The position numbers and the translations under genes are program-made. From assembly GCA_945873095.1 (NCBI GenBank), contig CAMCBU010000002.1, forward strand, positions 1-64,000: DNA of 64,000 nt. The letters are read 5' to 3'. The notes beneath the pieces were generated by a model. The model was not told the origin of the DNA. It ran no database searches and worked only from the letters and a program-made list of their open reading frames with translations. Source of the DNA: Klebsiella pneumoniae (GTDB lineage: Bacteria; Pseudomonadota; Gammaproteobacteria; Steroidobacterales; Steroidobacteraceae). The number at the start of each line of letters is the position of its first letter. Position 1 is the stretch's first letter. Below are positions 53,868 through 64,000 of this stretch, one piece after another.

Positions 53868-55640
53868 GTGAAAACCGACCTCCAGCACCTGCTGCAGGGT
53901 GCACTGCAATCCCTCGAAGGCACATGGCTGCCACAACCGGTCGACCCCGCGTGGATCACGGTCGATCGCACCCGCGATGCGCAGCACGGCGACTTCGCCT
54001 CGAATATCGCGATGCGTCTGGCCAAGAGCGTCGGACGTAACCCGCGGGAACTCGCACTTGCGATCATCGCCGCGCTGCCTGCGAACGAGCTCATCGTCAA
54101 AGCCGAGGTCGCAGGCGCTGGTTTCATCAATTTCTTTCTCGTCAAAGATCTGTTCGCGAAGGAATTACTGCGCGTCCATCACGAAGGCGATCACTACGGT
54201 CGGTTCGACCCGGCGGTTCGGCGCAAAGTGTTGCTGGAGTTCGTCTCGGCCAATCCGACCGGCCCGATGCACGTGGGGCATGGCCGACAGGCGGCTTTCG
54301 GTGACGCACTGGGACGACTGCTCGCCGCTGCCGGAGACGATGTCACCCGCGAGTACTACATCAACGATGCCGGCAGGCAGACCGAGATCCTCGCCGTGTC
54401 GGTATGGCTGCGCTATCTTGAAGTCTGCGGCGAAGCACTCGTGTTCCCGCAAAACGGTTATCGCGGCGATTATCTGCTACCGGTGGCCAAAGAATTCCAG
54501 GCGCGCTTCGGAGCGAGTTGGCAGCACCCGGCTGCGACGGTATTCGCCAACCTGCCACCCGATGCACCGCTTGGCGACAAAGACCAGTACATCGATACCT
54601 TGATCTCCCGCGGCCGAGAGTTGCTCGGGGTCGATCAGTGGCAAATCCTCTTGCAGCAGAGCATCGAGGCGATGCTCGATGAAATCCGGGACGATCTCGA
54701 AGGCTACGGCGTGCACTTCGATCACTGGACTTCGGAGCGCGAGTTCAACGCAAGTGGTGCCATCGAGCGCGCGCTAGAGCGTCTGCGCAAGGACGATTTG
54801 CTCTACACCAAAGATGGAGCACAGTGGTTTCGCGCCACCCGCTTCGGCGACGACGAGGATCGAGTCGTCGTGCGTGACAACGGCATCACCACCTATTTCG
54901 CCTCCGATATCGCGTATCACCTCGAAAAACGGGAACGCGGCTTCGACACGCTGATCAATATTTTCGGTGCAGACCATCACGGCTATGTCACGCGTCTGCG
55001 GGGCGGGCTGCAAGCCTTCGGCCATCCGGGCGAGTGCCTAGAGGTTTTGCTGATCCAGCTCGTTGCGCTGTTCCGCAACGGCGAAAAACTCTCGATGGGC
55101 AAGCGCGAAGCCAACTTCGTCACGCTGCGTCAGCTCCGAGGTGAAGTCGGTAATGACGCGTGTCGGATCTTCTATCTGATGCGCAGCAACGATCAGTCGC
55201 TCGATTTCGATCTGGAACTCGCCAAATCGAAATCCAATGAAAATCCGGTGTTCTATATCCAGTATGCGCATGCCCGAGTGGCGAGCGTCATGAAGGAATT
55301 GGCGGCTCGCGCACTCGCTTACGATGCGGCGACGGCGGCGGATGTCATCGCGACGCAAGGCGCTCGTTTGCTCACCGGCACACATGCCGAAGCCATGCTC
55401 TCGTGCCTCTCGCGCTATCCGGAAGTGATTCGACAGGCGGCCGCCCAGCGAGCACCGCATGCGCTTGTGCACTATCTCAAAGAATTGGCGACCACCTTGC
55501 ATGCGTTCTACAACGCCGAGCGCGTCTTGGTACCGGAGGACGATCTGCGGCAAGCGCGTGTCTACGCCTTGCTCGCCGTGCAGCAAGCCTTGCGCAATGG
55601 GCTTGGCATCCTCGGTGCTTCAGCTCCGGAGTCGATGTAA
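53868..55640 (+). CDS. argS: Arginyl-tRNA synthetase
   Basis: FVSANPTGPMHVGHGRQAAFGDAL; KLSMGKREANFVTL; start taken at GTG 53868. Confidence 0.97.
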   Translation: MKTDLQHLLQGALQSLEGTWLPQPVDPAWITVDRTRDAQHGDFASNIAMRLAKSVGRNPRELALAIIAALPANELIVKAEVAGAGFINFFLVKDLFAKELLRVHHEGDHYGRFDPAVRRKVLLEFVSANPTGPMHVGHGRQAAFGDALGRLLAAAGDDVTREYYINDAGRQTEILAVSVWLRYLEVCGEALVFPQNGYRGDYLLPVAKEFQARFGASWQHPAATVFANLPPDAPLGDKDQYIDTLISRGRELLGVDQWQILLQQSIEAMLDEIRDDLEGYGVHFDHWTSEREFNASGAIERALERLRKDDLLYTKDGAQWFRATRFGDDEDRVVVRDNGITTYFASDIAYHLEKRERGFDTLINIFGADHHGYVTRLRGGLQAFGHPGECLEVLLIQLVALFRNGEKLSMGKREANFVTLRQLRGEVGNDACRIFYLMRSNDQSLDFDLELAKSKSNENPVFYIQYAHARVASVMKELAARALAYDAATAADVIATQGARLLTGTHAEAMLSCLSRYPEVIRQAAAQRAPHALVHYLKELATTLHAFYNAERVLVPEDDLRQARVYALLAVQQALRNGLGILGASAPESM

Positions 55641-55648
55641 GGACGCCC

Positions 55649-56224
55649 ATGAATACCCCCATCGGTCGCGACTTCAAACGAACATCTCGTCGCAGCGGTG
55701 TCCAACTCGGCCTGTCGCGCGAATTTTTCTTGGGGCTCGGCATCGGGCTCACGGTCGCAGTCGCGGTGTTTTTCTGGCAGTCGCGCGCCTTGAAAGCGGC
55801 CGAAGCACTCGCGGAGAGTCTTGCGCGCCCAGAGCCGCGGGTCGCCGCCAAATCGACCGCCGCCGACGAGACGGAAGAAGCCCGAAACTACGACTTTTAC
55901 GACATGCTGCCCTCGCAGGAAGTCGTGGTGCCGGAAGCGGGCAAGGAAGCGCCAGCCGAACCACTCCCGAATTCGCCCATCGCGCGGCCCGGCAATTACG
56001 TTCTACAACTGGGCGCTTACCGCGAGCTCGCCGAGGCTGAGCGCTTGCAGACGAAGCTGTCGCGTCTTGGCATTTCGGCCTCGTTACAGCGCATCGCCAT
56101 CGACGCCGATGTATTCCATCGCGTCCGGATCGGCCCGGTCAGCGACCTCGAATCTCTTAACCGAACGCGCGCACGGCTGCGAGCAGCCGATATCGATGTG
56201 GTCGTGATCCGCGTCAGCGACTGA
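55649..56224 (+). CDS. SPOR-domain (FtsN-like) membrane protein
   Basis: Single TM helix near N-terminus; YVLQLGAYRELAEAERLQTKLSRLGISASLQRIAIDADVFHRVRIGPVSDLESL. Confidence 0.9.
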   Translation: MNTPIGRDFKRTSRRSGVQLGLSREFFLGLGIGLTVAVAVFFWQSRALKAAEALAESLARPEPRVAAKSTAADETEEARNYDFYDMLPSQEVVVPEAGKEAPAEPLPNSPIARPGNYVLQLGAYRELAEAERLQTKLSRLGISASLQRIAIDADVFHRVRIGPVSDLESLNRTRARLRAADIDVVVIRVSD

Positions 56225-56227
56225 GCT

Positions 56228-57604
56228 TTACGACTCCGCCTCGTCGGTGACAGAGCGAAAATCGACCCCCAAAGATCGCAATTTTCGATAGAGGTGGGTG
56301 CGCTCCATGCCGACGCGCTTGGCGAGCTGCCCGACTTTGCCGTGACACAGCAGCAGTTGCTGCTGCAGGTAGGCGCGCTCGAAATGCTCGCGCGCCTCAC
56401 GCAAGCTCAACGCCAAGAGATCTTGTTTCACCAGCGTCTCTGCCGGCGGCGCTGCCTGATTGAGCTCGTATTCGATGTCGGCCAAAGAAATCTCCTCGGG
56501 GCCCCCACGCACGAGCAAGCGACGGACGAGGTTGCGCAATTCCTGCACATTGCCGGGCCAAGGATAATTGCGCAGTCGGTTCTGGGCTGCCACGCCAAAG
56601 CGACGGAAGGTCAAGCCTTCCATTTCGACCAGTCGGTCCACCTGTTGGCGCAACAGCTCTGGGACATCCTCGGCGTATTCGCGCAGCGGCGGCACACGCG
56701 CGACGATGCGATCAAGATGCGACAACAGATCGCGACGCGTCGAGCCGACCGCACCGTCGACGGTCTGTTCGATCCCGGGATGCGCGGAGCTGACCACTCG
56801 GGCGCGGAACGGTCGATCATGGCTCTCGCCCAACGGCCGGTAATGACCCGTCTCGAGGACGCCCAACAAAACCCGCTGCGCCGCCGGCGGCAAATCACCG
56901 AGTTCGCTGATAAAGAGCGTGCCATCGCCGACCCGGTCGAAAATCCCCGCTGCGCCACCCCCGGCTGAAGTCCGTCCGAGCAGAGCCTCCTCGGCATCGA
57001 GGTCGCGCAAACTGCTGGCGACCAAGACGACGAAGGGCGAACTCGGGCTCGACCCCTGTTCGTGCACGTAGCGCGCGAAGGTCTCGCGCCCACTGCCGCG
57101 CTCCCCGAGCAGCAACACCGAGTTGCGGCCGGATGCCACTGCGGCTAATTCGTGTCTGAGTTGCTGCACGACACGGCTCTTGCCGACCGGCACGGCAACA
57201 CCGCCGAGCAGGCGCTGGGCACCGCGGGATTTTCGGGCGCTCTCGAGACCTCGCTCGACCGTTCGCAACAACTTGGCCAACGATAACGGCTTCTCGACGA
57301 AATCGAGTGCGCCGAGTCGCGTCGCCTCGACCGCGGTTTCCACCGTGCCGTGCCCCGACATCATGACGATGGGACAGGAGCCGTTCCCAGCCGCCATCCA
57401 CTCGCGCAGCAACGTGATGCCATCGACATCGGGCATCCAGATATCGAGCAAAATCAACTCGGGAGAAAACGACCCCCGGAGCTGACGTGCCTCGCTCGCG
57501 TTGGCAGCGACGGCGACGTCATAGCCTTCATCGGTGAGAATTTCTTTCACGAGAGTCCGGATATCGGCCTCGTCGTCGACCACGAGTATGCGTGCTGAGC
57601 TCAT
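56228..57604 (-). CDS. ntrX: Sigma54-associated response regulator, NtrX-like
   Basis: Receiver RILVVDDEADIRTLVKEIL; AAA+ domain with GERGSGRETFARYVH; Fis-type HTH. Confidence 0.88.
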   Translation of the reverse strand: MSSARILVVDDEADIRTLVKEILTDEGYDVAVAANASEARQLRGSFSPELILLDIWMPDVDGITLLREWMAAGNGSCPIVMMSGHGTVETAVEATRLGALDFVEKPLSLAKLLRTVERGLESARKSRGAQRLLGGVAVPVGKSRVVQQLRHELAAVASGRNSVLLLGERGSGRETFARYVHEQGSSPSSPFVVLVASSLRDLDAEEALLGRTSAGGGAAGIFDRVGDGTLFISELGDLPPAAQRVLLGVLETGHYRPLGESHDRPFRARVVSSAHPGIEQTVDGAVGSTRRDLLSHLDRIVARVPPLREYAEDVPELLRQQVDRLVEMEGLTFRRFGVAAQNRLRNYPWPGNVQELRNLVRRLLVRGGPEEISLADIEYELNQAAPPAETLVKQDLLALSLREAREHFERAYLQQQLLLCHGKVGQLAKRVGMERTHLYRKLRSLGVDFRSVTDEAES

Positions 57605-59847
57605 GCCCGCTCCCTCCGAATGTCAGTTCGCCGCTCACGGGCTGCGGTCGACCGAGATTTGTCTCCAAATGGCAACATAACACGGACTCGGGCGCCACCC
57701 GCAGTCGGGTTGTCGGCCTCGATGACCCCGCCGTGGTCTTCGACGATCTTGCGCACGATCGCCAGACCCAACCCGGTACCGCGCGGCTTGCTCGAGACGT
57801 AAGGGTCGAAGATCCGTCCGAGGATCTCGGGGTGAAAGCCCGGACCGTTGTCCGTCACGGTCAGCAGCGCAACCGGCACCCCTTCGCGCTCACCGATACC
57901 GCTCTGCAGTTCGATGCGCGCGGTGGCGACGCCCTCGACTGCCTCGATGGCATTCGTGAGCAAATTGTTGAGCACCTGCCGGATGCGCGCTCTATCGCCG
58001 AGTATGAGCTCCAGCCCGCCGTCAAACCGGCTCTGTATGTCGATGTGGTCCTGCTCGGCGCGATACAAGTCGACCACCTCACCTGCCAATTGATTGAGGT
58101 CAAACAGATCGAACTTCATCGCCGGTGCGCGCGCGTACTCGCTGAAATCATTGACCATCTGCTTCATGGCTTCGACTTGCTGCACGATCGTGTGGGTTGA
58201 GCGCTCGAGCAAATCGGCCTCATCCCCGGTCAACTGCGGCAAGACTTTACGACGCAGTCGCTCAGCGGACAGCTGTATCGGCGTCAATGGGTTTTTGATC
58301 TCGTGCGCCAATCGCCGCGCCACCTCGCCCCAAGCCGCCTCGCGTTGGACTTGCAACAGACGCGTCACGTCGTCGAAGACGATCACGTAGTTCAGAGTCT
58401 CATCGACCGCTTGCGGCAGACGAACACAGGCACTCGCGAGAAACCGCGGGCCGCCCGAACCACCGCCCCGCAACTCGAGCTGCTCGCGCCACTCGGCGCG
58501 GCCTGCAGCGAAACGAGCCCGTATATCGTCGAAGAACGGCTTGGCGATACCCTCATCGCCGACGAGATCGGGCAAAGATTTCCCGATCATCGCCGTGAGA
58601 TCGACCCCGAGTATCGCATCGGCAGCTGCGTTGGCTCGCTGCAATACCAAGTCTCGATCGACGGTGATGACGCCGGTGGATAAGCGCGCGAGGATCACCG
58701 CGAGTCGTTCGCGCTCTCGATCGGTCGCGGCACGGCTGCTCTCGGTTTCCTCTCGGGCACGCCGCAGACGCTTGGTCATGTCGTTGAAAGACTGCACGAG
58801 AAAGCCCATCTCGTCGTGCGAACTCAGCGGCACACGGGTTGCAAAATCTCCTTTGGCTACAGCGCGAGTACCCGCCATCAAGTCTTGCACCGGCTTGAAC
58901 AACACCTCGGCCGAATAGATCGCACCGTAAATGGCTCCGAGCAAGGTGACGAGCAACACCATCGTCAGCGTCAAACTGAAGCTGTATTTGAGCGGCTCTC
59001 GTAACGCCGCCAGATCACCGTATTGAGAGAACGAACGCTGCACCGCGTCGGTCAACTCGGCGAACTGGCGCGGCAGGTCATGGGTGACGACGACGAAGCG
59101 GGCTCCACCAGGAAGCGCCACCGCACCCGGCAACAATGCGGCCGTCCGGATCACGTAGCCTGAATCACCCGCGGGCTCCAAACTGACGTAACTACGCCCA
59201 GCGATGACTTGTCGGACGAGCTCAGCCGACGGTCGCTCCGGCAAAGAATCGGGTACCGAACGGCTGCTCGCACCGATGATTCGTTCGTAACGACCGTATA
59301 AAACGAGCTCCGCGGCATCCGTGCGTCGCAGCTCCTCGTCCATGGCAACCAGCATCGCGCCGGATGACGACGCAGTCGAAAGCCGTTGCGCGAACCGCTC
59401 CGTCCGCTCCGACTGCTCGCGCATGCGCAAATCGAGCGCCGCACGCGAGAGTACAACGGCATCGTCGAGACTTTGCCTGATTTCGACTTGAAACCAACTA
59501 TCGATGCCGCGATTGAGAAATTGCAGCGAAAAAACGTAAACCGACAGCAGCGGCAACGCGACGAGTGCGCCGAAGACCAACACGGTTCGAGCGGTCAGAC
59601 GCGAACCGGGTACTCCGCTGCGATAGGCTCGGATGAGTTGGACCGTCTTGCGAATCAACATCGCAAGCAGCGCGATCACACCGATGGCGCTTGCCAACAA
59701 GATCCACGGTTGCCATCGGCCGAATTGCGCCGAGTTTTGCGCCGACAAAAAAAGTGCCGTCAACGCACCAAACACCAACAGTGACCAAAGAGTCACCGTC
59801 AGCAAAGATCGATGGCGTTTCAGCGCGGCAACGACCACGAGTACCAC
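57601..59847 (-). CDS. ntrY: Sensor histidine kinase, NtrY-like
   Basis: N-terminal TM region, HAMP, PAS, H-box RRLAHEIKNPLTPIQLSAERLRRK, GTGLGLAIVRKIVEDHGG. Confidence 0.93.
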   Translation of the reverse strand: MVLVVVAALKRHRSLLTVTLWSLLVFGALTALFLSAQNSAQFGRWQPWILLASAIGVIALLAMLIRKTVQLIRAYRSGVPGSRLTARTVLVFGALVALPLLSVYVFSLQFLNRGIDSWFQVEIRQSLDDAVVLSRAALDLRMREQSERTERFAQRLSTASSSGAMLVAMDEELRRTDAAELVLYGRYERIIGASSRSVPDSLPERPSAELVRQVIAGRSYVSLEPAGDSGYVIRTAALLPGAVALPGGARFVVVTHDLPRQFAELTDAVQRSFSQYGDLAALREPLKYSFSLTLTMVLLVTLLGAIYGAIYSAEVLFKPVQDLMAGTRAVAKGDFATRVPLSSHDEMGFLVQSFNDMTKRLRRAREETESSRAATDRERERLAVILARLSTGVITVDRDLVLQRANAAADAILGVDLTAMIGKSLPDLVGDEGIAKPFFDDIRARFAAGRAEWREQLELRGGGSGGPRFLASACVRLPQAVDETLNYVIVFDDVTRLLQVQREAAWGEVARRLAHEIKNPLTPIQLSAERLRRKVLPQLTGDEADLLERSTHTIVQQVEAMKQMVNDFSEYARAPAMKFDLFDLNQLAGEVVDLYRAEQDHIDIQSRFDGGLELILGDRARIRQVLNNLLTNAIEAVEGVATARIELQSGIGEREGVPVALLTVTDNGPGFHPEILGRIFDPYVSSKPRGTGLGLAIVRKIVEDHGGVIEADNPTAGGARVRVMLPFGDKSRSTAARERRTDIRRERA

Positions 59848-60461
59848 TCGCTTCGACGTTGCCAGTCGTCGGACCAGAACATCAGCGCACGCAGTGCATC
59901 GGTGAGACGCCCGCGGCGGACGACAGCGCGAACATTGACAAAATAATCGCCGCTCTCAGCGACCTGTGCCGAAACGAGTATGGGCCACCCGTCGACTTTT
60001 CCGAGATCGGCGAGCGCCTCCTCGAAACTCGCGAACGAGTGCGTCTCGACCAAGCCGCGCGGATCTTTGACCAGATAACGCTCACTGACGGAGTGATAAC
60101 TGAGTTCACGTCGCAGACTGAGATTGACGACGCTTGCCGCTATCCAAAAACGCCGCTCACGCGTCACTTCGAGATCCACGTCGTAAAACAGTGAGACCCC
60201 TTCCTGCAGCGCGCGACGGTCCTCGTTGCTCATCGGATAGCGAACCCGAACCTGCAGCTGGTAGACACCGTTGACCACATTGACGAAACCCGATTGGATT
60301 TCGAGTGCGTCATTTTCGAGTGCAGCACTGCTCGGTGCAACGACGGGCTGCGCCGACGCTCGTCCGGAAAACGAGCTCGACAGCACCATCGTCACCATCA
60401 CGATGGCGAGCCGTGCGAGCACGGTGCGCATATGTCGGCAGATGGCATGACCTATCGTCAT
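59820..60461 (-). CDS. DUF4390 domain protein, exported
   Basis: ATG 60461 overlaps rsmB stop; YQLQVRVRYPMSNEDRRALQEGVSLFYDVDLEVTRERRFW; conserved position between rsmB and ntrY-like. Confidence 0.88.
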   Translation of the reverse strand: MTIGHAICRHMRTVLARLAIVMVTMVLSSSFSGRASAQPVVAPSSAALENDALEIQSGFVNVVNGVYQLQVRVRYPMSNEDRRALQEGVSLFYDVDLEVTRERRFWIAASVVNLSLRRELSYHSVSERYLVKDPRGLVETHSFASFEEALADLGKVDGWPILVSAQVAESGDYFVNVRAVVRRGRLTDALRALMFWSDDWQRRSEWYSWSLPR

Positions 60462-61795
60462 CGCAAGCCCCTGTAACCGAGGCAAGCATAATAAAAACCG
60501 TCTGTCCCCGCTGCGCTTCCGGGCAGTAACTGCACACCGCAGGCCTGCCGGATGGCGCCAGGCGGTAACGCTACGCCGCTTGGCCATGGCAGTGCCTCGA
60601 GCTCCGGATGACCGGCGAGGAATGCCCGTACGACGTGTTCGTTTTCTTCGGGTAGCACCGAGCAGGTCGAATAGACGAGTCGCCCGCCAGTCGTAAGCTT
60701 GGTGAAGCATTGCTCGAGCAGGCGACGCTGCAAACGCGCGAGATGCTCGATATCTTCGGCCCGTCTCAATAATTTGATGTCCGGATGGCGGCGGATGACA
60801 CCCGTCGATGAGCATGGAGCATCGAGCAAAATTCGATCGAAAACGGTTTCATCGGCAAGCGCATCGCTACGCGAGAGATCACGCACCAACACCCGCGCCT
60901 CGGCACCGATGCGCTCGATGGTGCCTCTGACCAGCGCCAAGCGCTCTGCGTCGATATCGATGGCGAGCAGATCGACTTTGGGCTGCAGCTGCAGAATATG
61001 CGCGGTTTTCCCACCCGGTGCAGCACAGGCATCGAGAACGCGCTGCCCCGGCGCCAGATCAAGCAAATGCGCTGCGAGCTGCGAGCCGGCGTCCTGCACG
61101 GACACCCGCCCGGCATCGAAGCCCGGTAGCGTCGAAACCGCGACCGCATGCTCGAGCTGCAGCGCTTCGGCTGACCACTCGACCGATTCCGCACTTCGCC
61201 CCGTACCGGCAAGCTCGCGGCGATATTCTTCGCGCGCATGGGTTGCGAACGGCGCGACTCGCAACGTCATCGGCGGATGTTGATTGTTGGCGACGAAGAT
61301 AGCGTCGGCCGCGCCCGGCCAAGCAGCGCGGACGCACTGCACGAACCAATCAGGATGCGCGTGGCGCGCAGCCGGATCGACATCCACCGCGGTCAACAAA
61401 GATTCACGCTCGCGAACGAAGCGGCGTAATACCGCATTCACGAAGCCGGTCGCGCGCGGTAAGCCGAGCGCTCTGGCGGCATCGACGGCTAGATGGACGC
61501 TCACCTCGGGCGCACCACGCGAGTGCTCGATCTGATGCGCAGCGGTGATCAGGAGCGCACGCAACTGCGGATCGACATCGCTCGCGGGGCGCGCAACCAA
61601 CGCCGCGACGGCCGGCGCGAGACGCAGATACCAGCGCAAGGTGCCAAGCGCAATCGCGCGCACCGCGGCACGATCTTGGCGAGACTCCGCCTCTAGCAGC
61701 GCCACATCAGCCGATCGACCCTCGTGGGCCACGGTACTGACGGCACGCACGGCGGCAGCGAGCGTCGCCGCTCCGGGGGCCAACTCAGACTTCAT
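60458..61795 (-). CDS. rsmB: 16S rRNA (cytosine(967)-C(5))-methyltransferase
   Basis: NusB-like N-terminus; VLDACAAPGGKTAHILQL; LLDAPCSSTGVIRRHPDIKLLR. Confidence 0.97.
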   Translation of the reverse strand: MKSELAPGAATLAAAVRAVSTVAHEGRSADVALLEAESRQDRAAVRAIALGTLRWYLRLAPAVAALVARPASDVDPQLRALLITAAHQIEHSRGAPEVSVHLAVDAARALGLPRATGFVNAVLRRFVRERESLLTAVDVDPAARHAHPDWFVQCVRAAWPGAADAIFVANNQHPPMTLRVAPFATHAREEYRRELAGTGRSAESVEWSAEALQLEHAVAVSTLPGFDAGRVSVQDAGSQLAAHLLDLAPGQRVLDACAAPGGKTAHILQLQPKVDLLAIDIDAERLALVRGTIERIGAEARVLVRDLSRSDALADETVFDRILLDAPCSSTGVIRRHPDIKLLRRAEDIEHLARLQRRLLEQCFTKLTTGGRLVYSTCSVLPEENEHVVRAFLAGHPELEALPWPSGVALPPGAIRQACGVQLLPGSAAGTDGFYYACLGYRGLR

Positions 61796-62742
61796 GAAAA
61801 CTGCTCCGTCGCCGCGGTGAATCCGCGTGGAATGCCGTTGAGAAACTCGGTCGCGGTCACGCTGCGTTTACCGGCTCGTTGCAGCTCGGTGATCGCAAGG
61901 CAGCCCTCGCCGCAGGCTATTTGCAGAGCACCATCGGCCACAGCGACCCAAGTTCCAGGTGCAACAGCCGGCGCGGTGCTCGGCTCGTTCGCAAGCGGGT
62001 GCGCGCGATGGATGCGTACGATCTCCTCTCGCCACACGGTCTCTGCAACCGGCCAAGCCTTGAAGGCGCGAATGAGCCGATCGATCGCAACCGCGCTCTG
62101 CTGCCAATTGATACGTGCTTCGCGCTTGTCGATCTTGCGGGCGTACGTGGCGCCGATTGCAGGCTGTGCGATCGGCCGTGATTGACCTGAGGCCACGAGC
62201 GTCAACGTTTCGAGCAGAGCGTCGGCACCGACGACGCCGAGCTTGTCCTGCAACGATAACGCGTCGTCTTGATCGTCGATGACCACACGGCGCTGTAACC
62301 ACATCGGTCCGGTATCGAGACCCGCATCCATCTGCATGAGGGTCACGCCCGTTTCCGTATCCCCCTCGAGTATCGCTCGCTGGATCGGCGCTGCACCGCG
62401 CCACCGCGGCAGCAAAGAGGCGTGAATGTTGATGCAACCGTACTTTGGAATCGACAAGGCTTCGGGCGGCAGAATCAGACCGTAGGCCACCACCACCAAA
62501 ACATCGGGCTGCCAACGGCGCAACGACTCGCGCCCCTCCTCGGTGCGTAGCGACGATGGTTGACCGACTTCGTAGCCACGCTGGATCGAAAATTCTTTGA
62601 CGACACTCGGTGTCAATTTTCGTCCGCGCCCGGCTGGCCGATCCGGCTGCGTCAAAACGCCGACGATTTGATGGGGGGAGTCAGCGAGTGCAGCCAAAGG
62701 CGGCAACGCGAAAGCCGGCGTCCCGGCGAAAGCAATACGCAT
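61792..62742 (-). CDS. fmt: Methionyl-tRNA formyltransferase
   Basis: MRIAFAGTPAFALPPLAAL; CINIHASLLPRWRGAAPIQRAILEGDTETGVTLMQMDAGLDTGPM. Confidence 0.98.
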   Translation of the reverse strand: MRIAFAGTPAFALPPLAALADSPHQIVGVLTQPDRPAGRGRKLTPSVVKEFSIQRGYEVGQPSSLRTEEGRESLRRWQPDVLVVVAYGLILPPEALSIPKYGCINIHASLLPRWRGAAPIQRAILEGDTETGVTLMQMDAGLDTGPMWLQRRVVIDDQDDALSLQDKLGVVGADALLETLTLVASGQSRPIAQPAIGATYARKIDKREARINWQQSAVAIDRLIRAFKAWPVAETVWREEIVRIHRAHPLANEPSTAPAVAPGTWVAVADGALQIACGEGCLAITELQRAGKRSVTATEFLNGIPRGFTAATEQFS

Positions 62743-62760
62743 GGGAGAGTTCGGCGCGCG

Positions 62761-63309
62761 TCAGCGCGCACCGGCTCCGGCCGGTACCTTGTCGGCTCCC
62801 GTACGATCCGCACGGTCACGCTGGGTCTTCTCCAGCTTGCGTCGAATGCGATCGCGCTTCAGAACGGAGAGATAATCGACGAACAGCTTGCCCTCGAGAT
62901 GATCCATCTCGTGCTGCAAGCAGACGGCAGCGAGACCCGTCAAGTCACGCTCGAAGGTGATGCCGTGTCGATCTTGAGCGCGGACCGTGATTCTTTGGGC
63001 GCGCTCGATGTCGTCAAAAAAACCCGGCACCGAGAGACAGCCCTCCTGCATCACACCCACCTCCTCGCGAGCGAGGATCTCGGGATTGACGAAAATCAAC
63101 GGTTCGCTGTGGTCCTCGGTCACATCCATAACGAGCAGACGACGATGTACGTTCACCTGCGAGGCCGCAAGACCGATGCCCGGTGCGGCATACATCGTCT
63201 CGAGCATGTCATCGACCAGTTTCGCGAGTGCCGCGTCGAAGAGCGTCACCGGCTCCGCACGAGTGCGCAGCCGCGGGTCGGGAAATTCCAATATCGATAG
63301 CAAGGCCAT
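62761..63309 (-). CDS. def: Peptide deformylase
   Basis: [61 protein letters not shown]. Confidence 0.98.
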   Translation of the reverse strand: MALLSILEFPDPRLRTRAEPVTLFDAALAKLVDDMLETMYAAPGIGLAASQVNVHRRLLVMDVTEDHSEPLIFVNPEILAREEVGVMQEGCLSVPGFFDDIERAQRITVRAQDRHGITFERDLTGLAAVCLQHEMDHLEGKLFVDYLSVLKRDRIRRKLEKTQRDRADRTGADKVPAGAGAR

Positions 63310-63415
63310 GCGCCGTTACTCCGCTCAAGGTTGTTCGTGACGCGCAGTATATCAGCGCAGATTGCCATCAAATCCGGCGAGGCCTCGCCCAGCGCGCAAC
63401 CGTAAGGTCGGCCGC

Positions 63416-64000
63416 ATGCACGCACCCAACCTCATGGAACTCTGCCAATGGGCACGACTGCCCGGGATTCACGCCCGTCGCTGGCTGGCCGCCCGCGCAG
63501 CCGGCATCCAGTCGGTCGACGACGCTCGTCGGGCATCGCCGAGCCTTTGGCGGAGCCTCGGCTGGCCCGCCGCCACACAAAAAGCCCTCGCGAACCCGCC
63601 ACGCGCACCTCTCGACGACGACCTCGCCGCCATCGAGAAACTCGGTCTGCAACTGATCGCCGCCGACGACCCTCGCTACCCCGCTTTATTGCTGACCATC
63701 GAATACGCTCCGGCGGTTTTGTTCGTGCAAGGCGACCCGGCCGTCCTCGCGGCAGCGCAACTGGCCATGGTCGGTAGCCGTCATCCGACCGCGCTCGGCG
63801 AGCGCACTGCGCGCGACTTTGCGTTTCATTTTGCGGCTTTGGGTCTCGTGGTCACGAGCGGCCTCGCCCTTGGCATCGATGCCGCCGGGCATCGCGCTGC
63901 GCTGCTCGCGGGCGGCAAGACCGTCGCGGTCTGCGCTTGCGGCCTTGACCGCATCTACCCCGAGCGGCATCGCCAACTCGCTGCCGATATCGCGGCAGCC
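63416..64000 (+). CDS. dprA: DNA processing protein DprA/Smf, truncated by window end
   Basis: Open frame from ATG 63416 to window end (absent from ORF track): YPALLLTIEYAPAVLFVQGDPAVLAAAQLAMVGSRHPTALGERTARDFAFHFAALGLVVTSGLALGIDAAGHRAALLAGGKTVAVCACGLDRIYPERHRQLA. Confidence 0.95.
   Translation, partial: MHAPNLMELCQWARLPGIHARRWLAARAAGIQSVDDARRASPSLWRSLGWPAATQKALANPPRAPLDDDLAAIEKLGLQLIAADDPRYPALLLTIEYAPAVLFVQGDPAVLAAAQLAMVGSRHPTALGERTARDFAFHFAALGLVVTSGLALGIDAAGHRAALLAGGKTVAVCACGLDRIYPERHRQLAADIAAA

Overview
The window is a GC-rich gammaproteobacterial chromosome segment. Order of the 3' conserved block (priA, argS, ntrX/ntrY-like, DUF4390, rsmB, fmt, def, dprA) is typical of this class, and gene content suggests a Steroidobacter/Nevskia/Xanthomonas-like lineage (inference). 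It is densely coding and mostly housekeeping or ordinary accessory genes: two type II toxin-antitoxin pairs, rpoH, gltBD, a YadGH-like ABC exporter, nudC, tamAB, a TonB-dependent receptor, acs, pntAB and two EamA transporters. I see no CRISPR array, prophage, transposon, rRNA or tRNA. Items most worth a second look: (1) an apparently independently transcribed structured ncRNA (about 5330-5552) with promoter, closing stem, internal stems and terminator; (2) a perfect CIRCE element 21 bp upstream of the rpoH start codon; (3) a homolog of plant red chlorophyll catabolite reductase (34667-35497); (4) a cluster of DnaA-box-like 9-mers next to an AT-rich stretch just upstream of priA; (5) an orphan FlhC-like regulator divergent from an unknown gene; (6) a G14-A-G7 tract inside the 3' end of one of two tandem paralogous winged-helix regulators. 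All assignments come from reading the sequence and recalled family features; no database search was run.
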